Shown: piece by piece, positions 47,844 to 57,426 of the stretch
Numbering within the stretch: the stretch's first letter is position 1
Layout: each line of letters begins with the position of its first letter
From: an uncultured Caryophanales bacterium
GTDB lineage: Bacteria > Bacillota_I > Bacilli_A > RFN20 > CAG-826
NCBI GenBank assembly: GCA_947302535.1
Contig: CAMYVX010000001.1
Span: 1 to 64,000, forward strand
Direction: 5' to 3'
DNA: 64,000 bases
Program-made: the position numbers and the translations under genes
The notes under the pieces: model-generated
Seen by the model: only the letters and a program-made list of their open reading frames with translations
The model's database searches: none
What the model was told of the DNA's origin: nothing

Positions 47844-49595
47844 ATGGAAATAAACATAATTCATCCAGATATTTCAACTAATTATAAAATTAAAAAACGA
47901 TACCTTAAAAAAAGGGTCAATCGAACATTTTTAAGGCACAGGTCAGAGCATAAAAAAGCTTGCCGAGATTATAAAAACTTTATCCATGACAACAAATTAT
48001 TTTGTTCTACTCCTTCTGGAATAACAAACAAGAAAATAGTTGTTTATACGTGTATTTTCGGTGGATATGATGATCCGCCACGAATTCTAAAAAAGGACCC
48101 TAACTGTGATTATTATATTATTACAGATCTTCCAAAAGAAAAATGTGGTGATTGGGCTAAATTAGATTTAACTTTGCCTAAACAGCAGGCTGAAGACAAG
48201 ACTATGTTAAATAGGTTTTTTAAGATAAATCCTCAAAATATAGAGCTATTTGAAAAATATGAGTATTCGATTTACCTTGATGGAAATATTGATGTTATTG
48301 GTGAATTAACCCCGTATATTTATCTTCTAAATGATAAAGTTCTTGGAGCATATTTGCATCCTAATAGAAATTGCATATATCAGGAGGCAAAAAAATTATC
48401 CTTGCGCAAAGCGCCCAGAGAGTTGCTTTTTCCTCGAGTTGATAGGTATAGAAGTGAAGGATTTCCTGAGAATTTTGGCTTAACTCACAATTGCTTTTTA
48501 GTGAGAAAACACAATGACAACAAATGTATTAAGTTAATGAAATTGTGGTGGGAAGAGACTTCAAGCAACGTCCATAGAGATCAACTGTCTTTAATGTACT
48601 GTGTGTGGAAAATTGGAATGACAATTAATGATTTGGCGTTATTTGGATCTAATGTTGATTTTTCTTGTTCTTTAAATGTTAAGCCACATAACCATTCGTT
48701 TAAAAAGAAAGCAACAATAAAAACAAGAATCAGCGATTACATCTATAATTTAATTACAAAAGGACGATTCAGCGACAGTTTTGCTGTTCGGTTTTTGTAT
48801 AAACGTAAATATGGCAAGAAAATGAATATAAAAGATCCCATTTCTTTTTCGGAGAAGATAAACTGGTTAAAAATATATAATCACAATCCATTACTAACTT
48901 ATGTTGCCGATAAAGCAACTTTTAAAAAATATGTTTCTAAAAAATTAGGGGATGATAACTATACTTTTAAAACTTTTGGTATATATAAAAATGTAGAAGA
49001 AATAGATTTATCTGCATTACCTCCATCATTTGTTATAAAAGCAACACACGATTCTGGAAGTATTATGATCGTTAAAGACAAAAAATATTTTGACAAAGAA
49101 TATGCGGTTAAATGGTTCAACCAGAAATTATCTAAAAATTACTATTTCAGAAATAGAGAATGGTCTTATAAGAATGTGATTCCTCAACTAATTGTTGAAG
49201 AGTATATAAGCGAGTTGTCTGACATCAATAGTGTAGAATACAAATTTTTTACTTCTTTTGGAGATACAAAATTTCTAAGTGTTCAATCAGGAAAAATACA
49301 CACTGACGAGGAAATGAGCAATTTCTTTGATTCTGAATTTAATCCAATTGATGTAAGTGTATCACATGAAAAAAGAAATAATAGAGTATTTAAACAACCA
49401 ACACAGTTTGGCGAAATGAAAAAGATAGCCAAATTGGTTTCTAGCGATTTTCCTTTTGCAAGAGTAGATTTTTGTATTATTGGTGGGGGGTTATATTTGA
49501 CCGAAATAACTTTTTATCCTCATGCAGGATTTATTAATTTTGTTCCAGATGAGTACGATACAGTTTTCGGAAAAATGATTGATATAAAAAAATGA
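47844..49595 (+). CDS. Fusion of a TOD1/MUCI70 (DUF616) glycosyltransferase with a TupA-like ATP-grasp domain
   Basis: The 583-residue protein has two halves. Residues about 60-280 match the DUF616/TOD1 glycosyltransferase block (VVYTCIFGGYDDP, CDYYIITDLP, YSIYLDGNIDVIG, GAYLHPNRNCIYQEA, THNCFLVRKHN). Residues about 320-583 match TupA-type ATP-grasp proteins (KYGKKMNIKDPISFSEKINWLKIY, PSFVIKATHDSGSIMIV, FARVDFCIIGGGLYLTEITFYP), which in Bacillus build teichuronopeptide. Fused, the protein would add a sugar and then an amino acid or carboxylate-linked group. I have not seen this exact fusion described. Confidence 0.8.
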   Translation: MEINIIHPDISTNYKIKKRYLKKRVNRTFLRHRSEHKKACRDYKNFIHDNKLFCSTPSGITNKKIVVYTCIFGGYDDPPRILKKDPNCDYYIITDLPKEKCGDWAKLDLTLPKQQAEDKTMLNRFFKINPQNIELFEKYEYSIYLDGNIDVIGELTPYIYLLNDKVLGAYLHPNRNCIYQEAKKLSLRKAPRELLFPRVDRYRSEGFPENFGLTHNCFLVRKHNDNKCIKLMKLWWEETSSNVHRDQLSLMYCVWKIGMTINDLALFGSNVDFSCSLNVKPHNHSFKKKATIKTRISDYIYNLITKGRFSDSFAVRFLYKRKYGKKMNIKDPISFSEKINWLKIYNHNPLLTYVADKATFKKYVSKKLGDDNYTFKTFGIYKNVEEIDLSALPPSFVIKATHDSGSIMIVKDKKYFDKEYAVKWFNQKLSKNYYFRNREWSYKNVIPQLIVEEYISELSDINSVEYKFFTSFGDTKFLSVQSGKIHTDEEMSNFFDSEFNPIDVSVSHEKRNNRVFKQPTQFGEMKKIAKLVSSDFPFARVDFCIIGGGLYLTEITFYPHAGFINFVPDEYDTVFGKMIDIKK

Positions 49596-50752
49596 AAAGA
49601 ATTATTAAACATTTAATTGGAGGAATTAAAGGAGCGTTTATAGTTATATTCGCATTTTTGCTTTTTCCTTTTGCCCGCTTATTCTTGTGGCATAGGAAAA
49701 TTTGGATTGTTTCAGAATATGGCTATGAGGCAAGAGATAATGGCTACTCTTTCTTCAAATATATGAGAGGAAACCATCGCGAAGTTAATTGTTACTACGC
49801 GATTGATTTTAAGTCGAGCGATTACCCTAAAATAAAAGAATTAGGGAATGCTATTAAGTTTGGTTCTTTTAAACATCTGCTTTATTTCTGTGCTGCTAGA
49901 TATATTATCAGTTCCAAAACACAAGGGTTCTGTCCTAGTTACTATTTGACTTTGTTAAGAAAGAAGATGCATCTTTGGGGTAAATATGTTTTTTTACAAC
50001 ATGGTATTACTAAAGATGATCAAAAATTCTTATATAAGAAACCTTCTAAAATAGATTTATTTATTTGTGGCGCTAAACCTGAATATGAGGATATAAAGGC
50101 TCATTATGGTTATAAGGAAAATGAAGTGGCTTATACCGGTTTTGCTAGATTTGATGATTATTTTGGTTTAACGGCAAAAAAACAAATATTAGTTATGCCA
50201 ACATGGAGACGATATGCGGAAAATGTCAACTTTGTTGACACAGAGTATTACAAAACATGGTATTCGTTTGTTAACTCCAGCGTACTCAATGATCTTTTAA
50301 AACAGCACAATGTTCTATTGAATTTCTATTTGCATCCTCAGTTCAAAGAGCATTTGCCATTATTTAATACCAAGTGTTCAAACATCAAAATTATTCCTTT
50401 TGATAATTCTGATCTTCAAGTATTGATAAGAGAGTCAATGATGTTTATAACTGATTTTTCAAGTTTGGCTTTTGATTTTGGTTATATGAAGCGACCAGTA
50501 ATCTATTACCAATATGACGAAAAAGAATATTTTGAAAAGCATTATATCAAAGGATACTTTGACTATCGCAGAGATGGATTTGGTAGTGTTGTTAACACAT
50601 TTGATGAACTAATGGATAGTATCCGTGACTGTTTTGGAAACAACTTTATTATTAAAGAAAAGTATGGAATGAATCAAAAAGAATTCTTCCCTCTTTATGA
50701 TGATAAGAACTCTGAGAGAATATATAACGCTATTAAGAATTTGAAGAATTAG
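49592..50752 (+). CDS. CDP-glycerol glycerophosphotransferase family protein
   Basis: A TagF-like protein of 386 residues with an N-terminal hydrophobic segment (residues 10-32) and the family blocks WIVSEYGYEARDNGYSFFKYM, VFLQHGITKDDQ and ITDFSSLAFDFGYMKRPVIYYQYD. It transfers glycerol phosphate or a related polyol phosphate, giving a teichoic-acid-like feature. No CDP-glycerol synthesis gene (tagD) is visible in this window. It ends in a 4-base overlap with the antisense gene. Confidence 0.92.
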   Translation: MKRIIKHLIGGIKGAFIVIFAFLLFPFARLFLWHRKIWIVSEYGYEARDNGYSFFKYMRGNHREVNCYYAIDFKSSDYPKIKELGNAIKFGSFKHLLYFCAARYIISSKTQGFCPSYYLTLLRKKMHLWGKYVFLQHGITKDDQKFLYKKPSKIDLFICGAKPEYEDIKAHYGYKENEVAYTGFARFDDYFGLTAKKQILVMPTWRRYAENVNFVDTEYYKTWYSFVNSSVLNDLLKQHNVLLNFYLHPQFKEHLPLFNTKCSNIKIIPFDNSDLQVLIRESMMFITDFSSLAFDFGYMKRPVIYYQYDEKEYFEKHYIKGYFDYRRDGFGSVVNTFDELMDSIRDCFGNNFIIKEKYGMNQKEFFPLYDDKNSERIYNAIKNLKN

Positions 50753-51846
50753 GAATTATATAAATATCTAAGTGTATTGATAAACTGTTCGCAAGAAAAC
50801 TTATCCTTGTTGATAGGTTTTTTTCTTTGATTTCCATTTGTTTTAAAATAATTAATTATTTTATTTGCCCAGAGATTAACATCTAATTCAATGAAATCTG
50901 TGTTGCCCATATCTGCATCGTTTGGAATATCTATATTTGCAAAACAATGAATTCCACATGCTTGAGATTCAATCAATATGAGTCCAAAACTTTCCATTGT
51001 GGATGGATAGAGCATAAATGATGTTTCTTCGTTTAATTCTGTTCTATCAATCTTATTTCCCAAGAATTTGATATTGTCTTGAAGATTGTTTTCATCAATA
51101 TAATCTTTCATTTTTTGCAAATAGCCTTGTTCTATCTCTGCACCAACGATATTCAAAATAACATCAGGGTATTCTTTCTTGATTTCTTTTATTACAGCCA
51201 AAGAAAACAATTGATTCTTCCTAGATGAGAAAGTGGCAATTTGAGTTAAAACAAGGCTATTGTGTTTACACTCTGTTATTATGCCGAATGTGTTCTCATC
51301 ATAAATGTTATATAAGACAACACCTTTGTTTTTATAATTATTTAATTCGAGTGATTTTTGACTTACAAAAGCAATGTTAGTACAACACTTCATCGCTTTC
51401 TTTTGATACCAGTTGAACATTGATTGACTGAATGTTTTATTTTGTGGGTAAGCGCTTTTTGCAGAACAAATATGGAGTATTCTTTTTTGGACTCCCGCCT
51501 TTTTAGCTTCTTTTATGAATGGATAAGAAAAGCCTTCATGAAAGGAATGAATAGCAGAATACTCTTTTAAGTTAATATTATCCTTCAAGAACCTCTTAAC
51601 CCTCTTATAATACTTTGTTGTTAACCAGAAAAACTTTTTGAAAAAGTTGTCTGGCTTAGGGCAATTAAATCTATAAACTTTTCCTCCATAAGAAATGAAT
51701 TCTTTTTCAAAATACATATCATTATCTTTTAAAACGATAATGTCAAATTGGTAGTCTTTATTCAGCTGCCTTACAATCGACATAAAAACAACTGGCACCC
51801 CAGATAAAGACATATTCGAATCTGCGATGAGTAATATTTTTTTCAT
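50749..51846 (-). CDS. Glycosyltransferase family 4 protein on the opposite strand
   Basis: The 365-residue GT-B protein has LIADSNMSLSGVPVVFMSIVRQL at the N-terminus, ATFSSRKNQLFSLAVIKEI and the GT4 block YPSTMESFGLILIESQACGIHCF. It is the only minus-strand gene in a 21-kb plus-strand cluster. It converges with the TagF-like gene (4-base overlap) and diverges from the next gene across a 213-base gap. It may have entered as a separate cassette and may allow independent control of one linkage. Confidence 0.92.
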   Translation of the reverse strand: MKKILLIADSNMSLSGVPVVFMSIVRQLNKDYQFDIIVLKDNDMYFEKEFISYGGKVYRFNCPKPDNFFKKFFWLTTKYYKRVKRFLKDNINLKEYSAIHSFHEGFSYPFIKEAKKAGVQKRILHICSAKSAYPQNKTFSQSMFNWYQKKAMKCCTNIAFVSQKSLELNNYKNKGVVLYNIYDENTFGIITECKHNSLVLTQIATFSSRKNQLFSLAVIKEIKKEYPDVILNIVGAEIEQGYLQKMKDYIDENNLQDNIKFLGNKIDRTELNEETSFMLYPSTMESFGLILIESQACGIHCFANIDIPNDADMGNTDFIELDVNLWANKIINYFKTNGNQRKKPINKDKFSCEQFINTLRYLYNS

Positions 51847-52059
51847 GCGACTAATAAAAGTTTATATTTTAGATTTTGTTTGGTCAAACATTATATGAAT
51901 GAATAACTTAATAAAATAAAGTTATAAAACGATAATATCCATGCTATAGTATTCATACTATGAAAAACGCAATTCTAAGTACAATAATTGTGAGATTGGA
52001 CGTTGCCGATATGGTGCCCTTCATTTATTTGAAAAAAAATTAAAGAGGTATTAATCAAG
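51847..52059 (+). promoter_or_regulatory. Divergent intergenic region inside the polysaccharide cluster
   Basis: An extended -10, TGCTATAGT (51942-51950), starts a second plus-strand unit. ATAGTAT-TC-ATACTAT (51946-51961) is a palindrome over its start. A 27-codon frame from ATG 51960 (MKNAILSTIIVRLDVADMVPF...) to TAA 52043 could be a leader peptide; no Shine-Dalgarno precedes it. AGAGG lies before the real gene at 52060. Confidence 0.4.
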
Positions 52060-53274
52060 ATGTCTAATTTTTTAAATAGAGTCATAAATGATAAGAAAAC
52101 AAATCTTATAACAGTATTATGCTTAATATTTTTTTCATTATTGGTTATTTTTCCTATCGGCGCTATTAATTCATCAACAGTCGTTGAAAACACCTCTGAA
52201 TATTTAGCGGATGTTGCTGAAGACCATACAGTAAACGGAAGGTATGCAGCGATGATGATTGAACCCAACGACGCCACCGATAAAACTGTCAATAACCCTT
52301 ATTATGAATTCCATTATCTTTATGGAATTTTTAGGGAAGGACTTGCGACTTACGTTGGAACGGTTAATGCCGATAAATCCCATACGGTTAAACTCAAAGA
52401 CATTGATGAAGATGTTAATTTTTCTTTTCTTAACGTTGATACTGGTTTTGGGGTTGCTGATATCAAAGATAAAGATGGGGAACACCTATATTACAAACAG
52501 GAGTTCTATCCTTTGAAGTTGATGTTTTATAGCGATCATCCTCAAGTTAAAGGAGCAAACTCGTTCCTATATATTTCTCAAAGTAGAGCAAACTGCATTC
52601 TCGATAAATATGGTTTAGAACATACAACCGATAATTACAAAAAAATACTAAATAAAGAAGAGTATTTAATAACATTGGAATTTGATGGGGAAGAGTATAA
52701 ATTTTCAATCGACAACATCTACTTGGAAGATGATTACTTTTATGAAGCGCTCGATGAAACTATAGGAGAATTTTTCTTAGCTGGTCAATGGTATCCACCA
52801 GGTTTTAAAAGACAGGGTTTATTCTTTCTTAGAAATTATGCATATCAAAACAAATATTACATTCAGTATGCGACTAAACTTTATTCGTTAGATGATTTCG
52901 ATTTTAAAATTCTGGATCATAATTTCACAAACGGTTTTAAAATTGATGAAAGCAAGCTCGTTTATGTGGGCAATAAGTCTAGCGATGTTTGGTCTATATT
53001 ACTTCTTATTTTTGCTGTAATTGTGTTGGTTGCCGCCATTATTTTGATTGCGGTGGGCGCATTTAGTTTTACTATTTCGAATTCCTTATTTGTTGGTGGC
53101 GCCGCTCTTATTCCATACATCATTTTTTGGATTATACATGCTATAAGCAAGAGCGCTCTTTTGTTTTCTAATTTCTCAACAACTTGTGAGATTTGGTGTT
53201 TACTAGGGTTGACTATTGCTTATTTTGTTCTATTTCTTGCTAAAAGAAACAGAAGAGTAAAGGAGACAGAATGA
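52060..53274 (+). CDS. Membrane protein of unknown function in the polysaccharide cluster
   Basis: The 404-residue protein has one N-terminal membrane segment (about residues 17-38), a soluble region of about 260 residues predicted outside the cell, and at the end about three to four membrane segments (residues 310-398). The topology resembles glycan chain-length or assembly accessory proteins, but no motif supports this. It is expressed with the O-antigen-ligase-like gene, 4-base overlap (ATGA). Family not recognised. Confidence 0.7.
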   Translation: MSNFLNRVINDKKTNLITVLCLIFFSLLVIFPIGAINSSTVVENTSEYLADVAEDHTVNGRYAAMMIEPNDATDKTVNNPYYEFHYLYGIFREGLATYVGTVNADKSHTVKLKDIDEDVNFSFLNVDTGFGVADIKDKDGEHLYYKQEFYPLKLMFYSDHPQVKGANSFLYISQSRANCILDKYGLEHTTDNYKKILNKEEYLITLEFDGEEYKFSIDNIYLEDDYFYEALDETIGEFFLAGQWYPPGFKRQGLFFLRNYAYQNKYYIQYATKLYSLDDFDFKILDHNFTNGFKIDESKLVYVGNKSSDVWSILLLIFAVIVLVAAIILIAVGAFSFTISNSLFVGGAALIPYIIFWIIHAISKSALLFSNFSTTCEIWCLLGLTIAYFVLFLAKRNRRVKETE

Positions 53275-54542
53275 AAAATTTTATCTCCAAACTGAAAAAT
53301 AATTTGGTTCTTAAAAAGATATTTTATTGGGGAATAGTGTCATTCCTATTCCTATATACTTTTTCAATACCTGCATTTTCAGGAAGAACTGGTTGGTATA
53401 TTATTTCTTATTTTTTGATGGCGGCGTTCGCCGGATGTACCTTTGTTTACACATTTTTGTACACTCATTTCAAAATTAATAGATGGTTGATTCTACCTGC
53501 TTCTTTTATGCTATTTGCTTTCCTAGGAACGGCTTTTTATTCTCATGCTTTTGTTGGCACTAGCGGGAAAATAGGATGGACAACTTTGTTATTAATGTTT
53601 TTAACTTTAATAATCTTCTATTATGCTTTTGTGGCTATTGAGAATAAAAAGATTATTCTTATTGCAATAATAGCTGCTTTCTTAGTGTTTGCCTTTTATT
53701 TCGCTTACGTATACAGGGACAAGATCATCCATCTTCAATTATCAAGCGAAAGAATTGATATTTATTTTGATAATCAAAATACAATTGGGTTTTACTTCGC
53801 GATTGCGTACGCTTTGTCTTTATATATTGGTTTATTCTATGATAAGAAAATTGAATTGTTGTTTTTAATACCAGCATTTATATTTTTCTTTTTAGGATTC
53901 TTTACTGGCAGTAGGGCATTTTTAATATCTGTCGTTGTGGGAAGCGTTGTTATTTTGTTTTTCAAATTAAGGAAACACAAAATTATCTTTTTAGTAGTCT
54001 TTGGTTGTATGATTGCATCTTTCTTTATATTGATTAACATCCCTCAATTAGCATTTTTAAAAGATCAATTCGATAGAACCATTTATACAATTTTTGGAAT
54101 TGGTAATTCTAAAGTTGATACCTCAACCGTCCAAAGAGCGGTATGGCCAGGATATGCTTTCTATTTAGGTGGAAGGAACCTTATATTTGGCTATGGTGTT
54201 AATGGGTTTAGCATTTATTCTGGAGTAGGAACATACGCTCATAATAATTTTGCAGAGGTATTGTGTGATTTTGGTTTAATAGGTCTTGTTTTGTTCAACG
54301 CTTGCTTGTTAATCCCTTTTATTCTTTCTTTTAAGCCGAAAGACAAATATTTATATTTGGTTTCGATTCTTTTCTTTGTTTATTTTATTAGAAGTTTCTT
54401 TGGAGTCGTCTATTATTCAAAAGAAACATACCTTGTTTTAGCTCTTCTTTTCTTCTTAACGAAGGATTGCAAACTACCAGAGTTTAAAAGAGCTATCAAG
54501 AGTGAACCAACCAATAATTCTTACGATGAGGTTAGCATTTAA
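53271..54542 (+). CDS. O-antigen ligase/polymerase-like membrane protein (Wzy/WaaL family)
   Basis: The 423-residue protein has about ten to eleven membrane segments and the typical large extracellular loop between late helices, containing NLIFGYGVNGFSIYSGVGTYAHNNFAEVLCDFGLIG, the Wzy_C/WaaL pattern with H in YAHNNF. It would polymerise or transfer undecaprenyl-linked glycan units outside the cell. A Wzx flippase is absent from the window, although a Wzm/Wzt-like exporter is present. Confidence 0.9.
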   Translation: MKNFISKLKNNLVLKKIFYWGIVSFLFLYTFSIPAFSGRTGWYIISYFLMAAFAGCTFVYTFLYTHFKINRWLILPASFMLFAFLGTAFYSHAFVGTSGKIGWTTLLLMFLTLIIFYYAFVAIENKKIILIAIIAAFLVFAFYFAYVYRDKIIHLQLSSERIDIYFDNQNTIGFYFAIAYALSLYIGLFYDKKIELLFLIPAFIFFFLGFFTGSRAFLISVVVGSVVILFFKLRKHKIIFLVVFGCMIASFFILINIPQLAFLKDQFDRTIYTIFGIGNSKVDTSTVQRAVWPGYAFYLGGRNLIFGYGVNGFSIYSGVGTYAHNNFAEVLCDFGLIGLVLFNACLLIPFILSFKPKDKYLYLVSILFFVYFIRSFFGVVYYSKETYLVLALLFFLTKDCKLPEFKRAIKSEPTNNSYDEVSI

Positions 54543-55582
54543 TGAAAATCATGTTTATTTGTGACACAATGGGCTCCGGAGGAGCTGAAAGAGTTATTGC
54601 CACATTATCAAATGGTTTTGTTGAACGTGGGCATGATGTTTCTATTTTGATGCTGTCTAATGAAGCAAAAGAACCATTTTACAAATTGGATAACAAGATT
54701 GATTTGCTTTATATTGAAAATAGCAAAGCTAGGTTTTTTAAGAAAGCCAAATTGATTAGAAGAGTAGTAAAAAACAATAAACCCGACATTGTTATTTCAT
54801 TCTTATCGTATGTTTGTATATATACATGGTGGGCTTTAAGGCACACTAAGATTCCTTATATTGTTTCTGAAAGAAATGATCCAAATCACAGAGGAAGATT
54901 AAAACAATATTTATTAAATAAATCATTTAAGAAAGCATCTGGATGCGTATTTCAAACAGAAGATGCGATGAAATGGTATAAGAAGATTGCTAAATCTAAA
55001 TCAGCCATTATTCATAACCCAGTATCACTTGATTTTGTTCCTAATGATAATAAAAAAACAAAAAAACAAATTCTTTACGTTGGAAGGCTGAATGAACAGA
55101 AAAACTGTTCGATGTTAATAGATGCGTTTGATATATTTAGCAAAAAAAATAACGATTATACATTAAAGATGTATGGGAATGGACATATGTTAGATAGTCT
55201 TTTAAAACAAGTTAAAGACACAGGTTTAGAAAAATGTGTTTCTATATTACCGAGCAGTAAGACTTGGCAAAAGGATGAATACGATTCCTCTGTTTTTGTT
55301 CTTTCTAGTAGATTTGAAGGAATGCCTAACGTTTTAGCGGAAGCTCTTTCGCTAGGTATACCATCAGTATCTACGGATTGTACAATTGGTGGGCCCAGAG
55401 AACTCAAAAAGATTTTCCCAGACTTGCTAATTTTATCTAAAGACAATGATTCAAATAGTTTTGCTGAGGCTATGGAAAGAGCGATTAGTTTAGATAGACA
55501 AAAACCAAATGTTCCAGAATGCCTACAAACAGAGTTTATTGTTAATAAATGGCTTGATTTTATCAAGGAGATAAAGAAGTAA
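54542..55582 (+). CDS. Glycosyltransferase family 4 protein
   Basis: GT-B fold with the N-terminal SGGAERVIATLSNGF and the C-terminal LYVGRLNEQKNCSMLIDAF and SSRFEGMPNVLAEALSLGIPSVSTDCTIGGPREL. This is the subgroup with the WYKK-type acceptor region often seen in capsule loci (GalNAc or glucose transferases). It starts at the stop of the ligase-like gene. Confidence 0.94.
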   Translation: MKIMFICDTMGSGGAERVIATLSNGFVERGHDVSILMLSNEAKEPFYKLDNKIDLLYIENSKARFFKKAKLIRRVVKNNKPDIVISFLSYVCIYTWWALRHTKIPYIVSERNDPNHRGRLKQYLLNKSFKKASGCVFQTEDAMKWYKKIAKSKSAIIHNPVSLDFVPNDNKKTKKQILYVGRLNEQKNCSMLIDAFDIFSKKNNDYTLKMYGNGHMLDSLLKQVKDTGLEKCVSILPSSKTWQKDEYDSSVFVLSSRFEGMPNVLAEALSLGIPSVSTDCTIGGPRELKKIFPDLLILSKDNDSNSFAEAMERAISLDRQKPNVPECLQTEFIVNKWLDFIKEIKK

Positions 55583-55584
55583 CT

Positions 55585-56622
55585 ATGAAAAAGATGCTTT
55601 TTATCTCTTGCTTAAATACTTCAAAAGAAAAGTTTGATGGCGAACGCATCAAATGCACTTTGATATATGAATCATTAAGGAAGTTTGCTGATTTATCTTT
55701 GATAAACTTAAGTGGACATAAGATTATCAATACATTATCAATCTTTTTCAAAGCGCTTTTTGGTAGAAGAAAGTATAAATACATAGTGATATCAAAGGAT
55801 GCTCACGGCGCTAATATTATTCAAAAAGTATTAAGGCTAGCCAGATACCCATCTAATAGGGTTGTCTATTTTGAAATCGGACCATTTTTATATGACAGAA
55901 TTCTAAATGGATCAATCAAAAAAGAAACATTTATTAAGGATAAACTCATAGTGGTGGAAACCTCATCTATGAAAGAAGAACTTCAATCATTAGGCTTTGA
56001 AAGAATAAGTGTTTTTCCAAATTTTAAACCAATTTGTAGGATTGATTTTAATGAACAGCATTATCCAAAGGATGTACTTAAACTTGTTTATCTATCTAGG
56101 ATAGAAGAGCCTAAAGGAATCTATGATTTAATTGATTGTTTAGTGGAACTAAATCAAGAAAAAACTAGATTTGTTTTGGATGTATTTGGTAGGCCACAAA
56201 ATAAGGATGAAGAGGCAAAAATCAAAGAGCTTTCAGATAAATACGATTTCATTAATTTCCAAGGAATGATGGAAGTTGGTAGTAAGGAGAGTTATGAGAA
56301 CCTTTCTAAATATGACTTACATGTATTTCCTACAAAATATAGAGAAGGTTTCCCTGGTTCGATAATTGACTTTTTTATTGCGGGTGTACCAACTTTGTCA
56401 GCCTCATTTGCAAGAGCGCACGAAGTATTAAGCGAAAACGACTCAATTATTTATGAGCAAGGCAATAATAATGATTTAATGAATAATTTAGAGTTTATTT
56501 ACAACAATCAAACCAAATTGGTTGATTTAAGAAAGAACTCTTTTGAAAGAAGAGAACAATATTCTGTTGAAAGCTTTGAGAAGTATTTAAAAGAGTTGAT
56601 TGAGAGAGATTTTAATGAATAA
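55585..56622 (+). CDS. Glycosyltransferase family 4-like protein
   Basis: The 345-residue protein has the GT-B layout and a C-terminal GT4 domain: LVYLSRIEEPKGIYDLIDCLVEL, FQGMMEVGSKESYENLSKYDLHVFPTKYREGFPGSIIDFFIAGVPTLSA. The N-terminal half is less conserved. It lies two bases after the previous gene and overlaps the next GT2 start by 8 bases. Confidence 0.9.
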   Translation: MKKMLFISCLNTSKEKFDGERIKCTLIYESLRKFADLSLINLSGHKIINTLSIFFKALFGRRKYKYIVISKDAHGANIIQKVLRLARYPSNRVVYFEIGPFLYDRILNGSIKKETFIKDKLIVVETSSMKEELQSLGFERISVFPNFKPICRIDFNEQHYPKDVLKLVYLSRIEEPKGIYDLIDCLVELNQEKTRFVLDVFGRPQNKDEEAKIKELSDKYDFINFQGMMEVGSKESYENLSKYDLHVFPTKYREGFPGSIIDFFIAGVPTLSASFARAHEVLSENDSIIYEQGNNNDLMNNLEFIYNNQTKLVDLRKNSFERREQYSVESFEKYLKELIERDFNE

Positions 56623-57364
56623 CAAAGTTAGTATTATCACTCCTGCATATAATTGTATAAACACTATTAAGGGAACATATGATAGTGTTCTTTCTCAAAC
56701 ATACAAAGATTGGGAATGGATAATAGTGGACGATTGTTCCAAAGATGATTCTTTTTCTTTTATTGAAGAATTAGCTAAAAATGAACCAAGAATAATTGTT
56801 TTACAGACACCAAAGAATGGTGGCTCTGGTGTAGCGAGAAACTTAGCATTAAAACACGCGAAAGGCAGATATATCACTTTCCTAGATTCTGATGATCTTC
56901 TTGATCCTAATTATTTAGAATGTCAATTAGAATTTATTAAAGATAATGGACCGCTTATTTCAGCGGGATATAGAAGACAAGCAGAACATACATGTACTGA
57001 TTTCTATGCACCTGAAGAAACAGATTATAAAAAAGCATTAACAGGTAATCCCTTATCTTGCTTAACCACTATGTATGATAGAAGTGTTATAGGTGATTTA
57101 TATTTTGATGAAACATATAACCGACATGAAGACTATATCTTCTGGTTAACAATATTAAAAAGAGGAATAGTGGCTAAAGGTAATCACAAGATATTAGCTA
57201 CTTATATTATTCACTCTAATAGTAAGAACTCTAATAAATCTAAATTAGTTAAATCTATGTATCGTGTATATCATGAGTCACAAGGATTCAATTGGTTAAA
57301 GAGTTGGATACTAGTTTTCAGATACGCTTTATATAGTAGAAAAAAATATAGAAATGTTAAATAA
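56615..57364 (+). CDS. Glycosyltransferase family 2 protein, last gene of the cluster
   Basis: The 249-residue GT-A domain has VSIITPAYNCINTIKGTYDSVLSQTYKDWEWIIVDDCSKDDSF and the acidic FLDSDDLLDPNYLECQ. It resembles WfgS/EpsJ-type transferases. ATG 56615 overlaps the preceding stop; the TTG at 56600 is less likely. The polysaccharide operon ends here without a visible terminator. Confidence 0.92.
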   Translation: MNNKVSIITPAYNCINTIKGTYDSVLSQTYKDWEWIIVDDCSKDDSFSFIEELAKNEPRIIVLQTPKNGGSGVARNLALKHAKGRYITFLDSDDLLDPNYLECQLEFIKDNGPLISAGYRRQAEHTCTDFYAPEETDYKKALTGNPLSCLTTMYDRSVIGDLYFDETYNRHEDYIFWLTILKRGIVAKGNHKILATYIIHSNSKNSNKSKLVKSMYRVYHESQGFNWLKSWILVFRYALYSRKKYRNVK

Positions 57365-57426
57365 ATTTTGTGTTTGTTTTATTAAGATATATGTGAAAGA
57401 TATAGCGACTAAGGAAGGCACTTATT

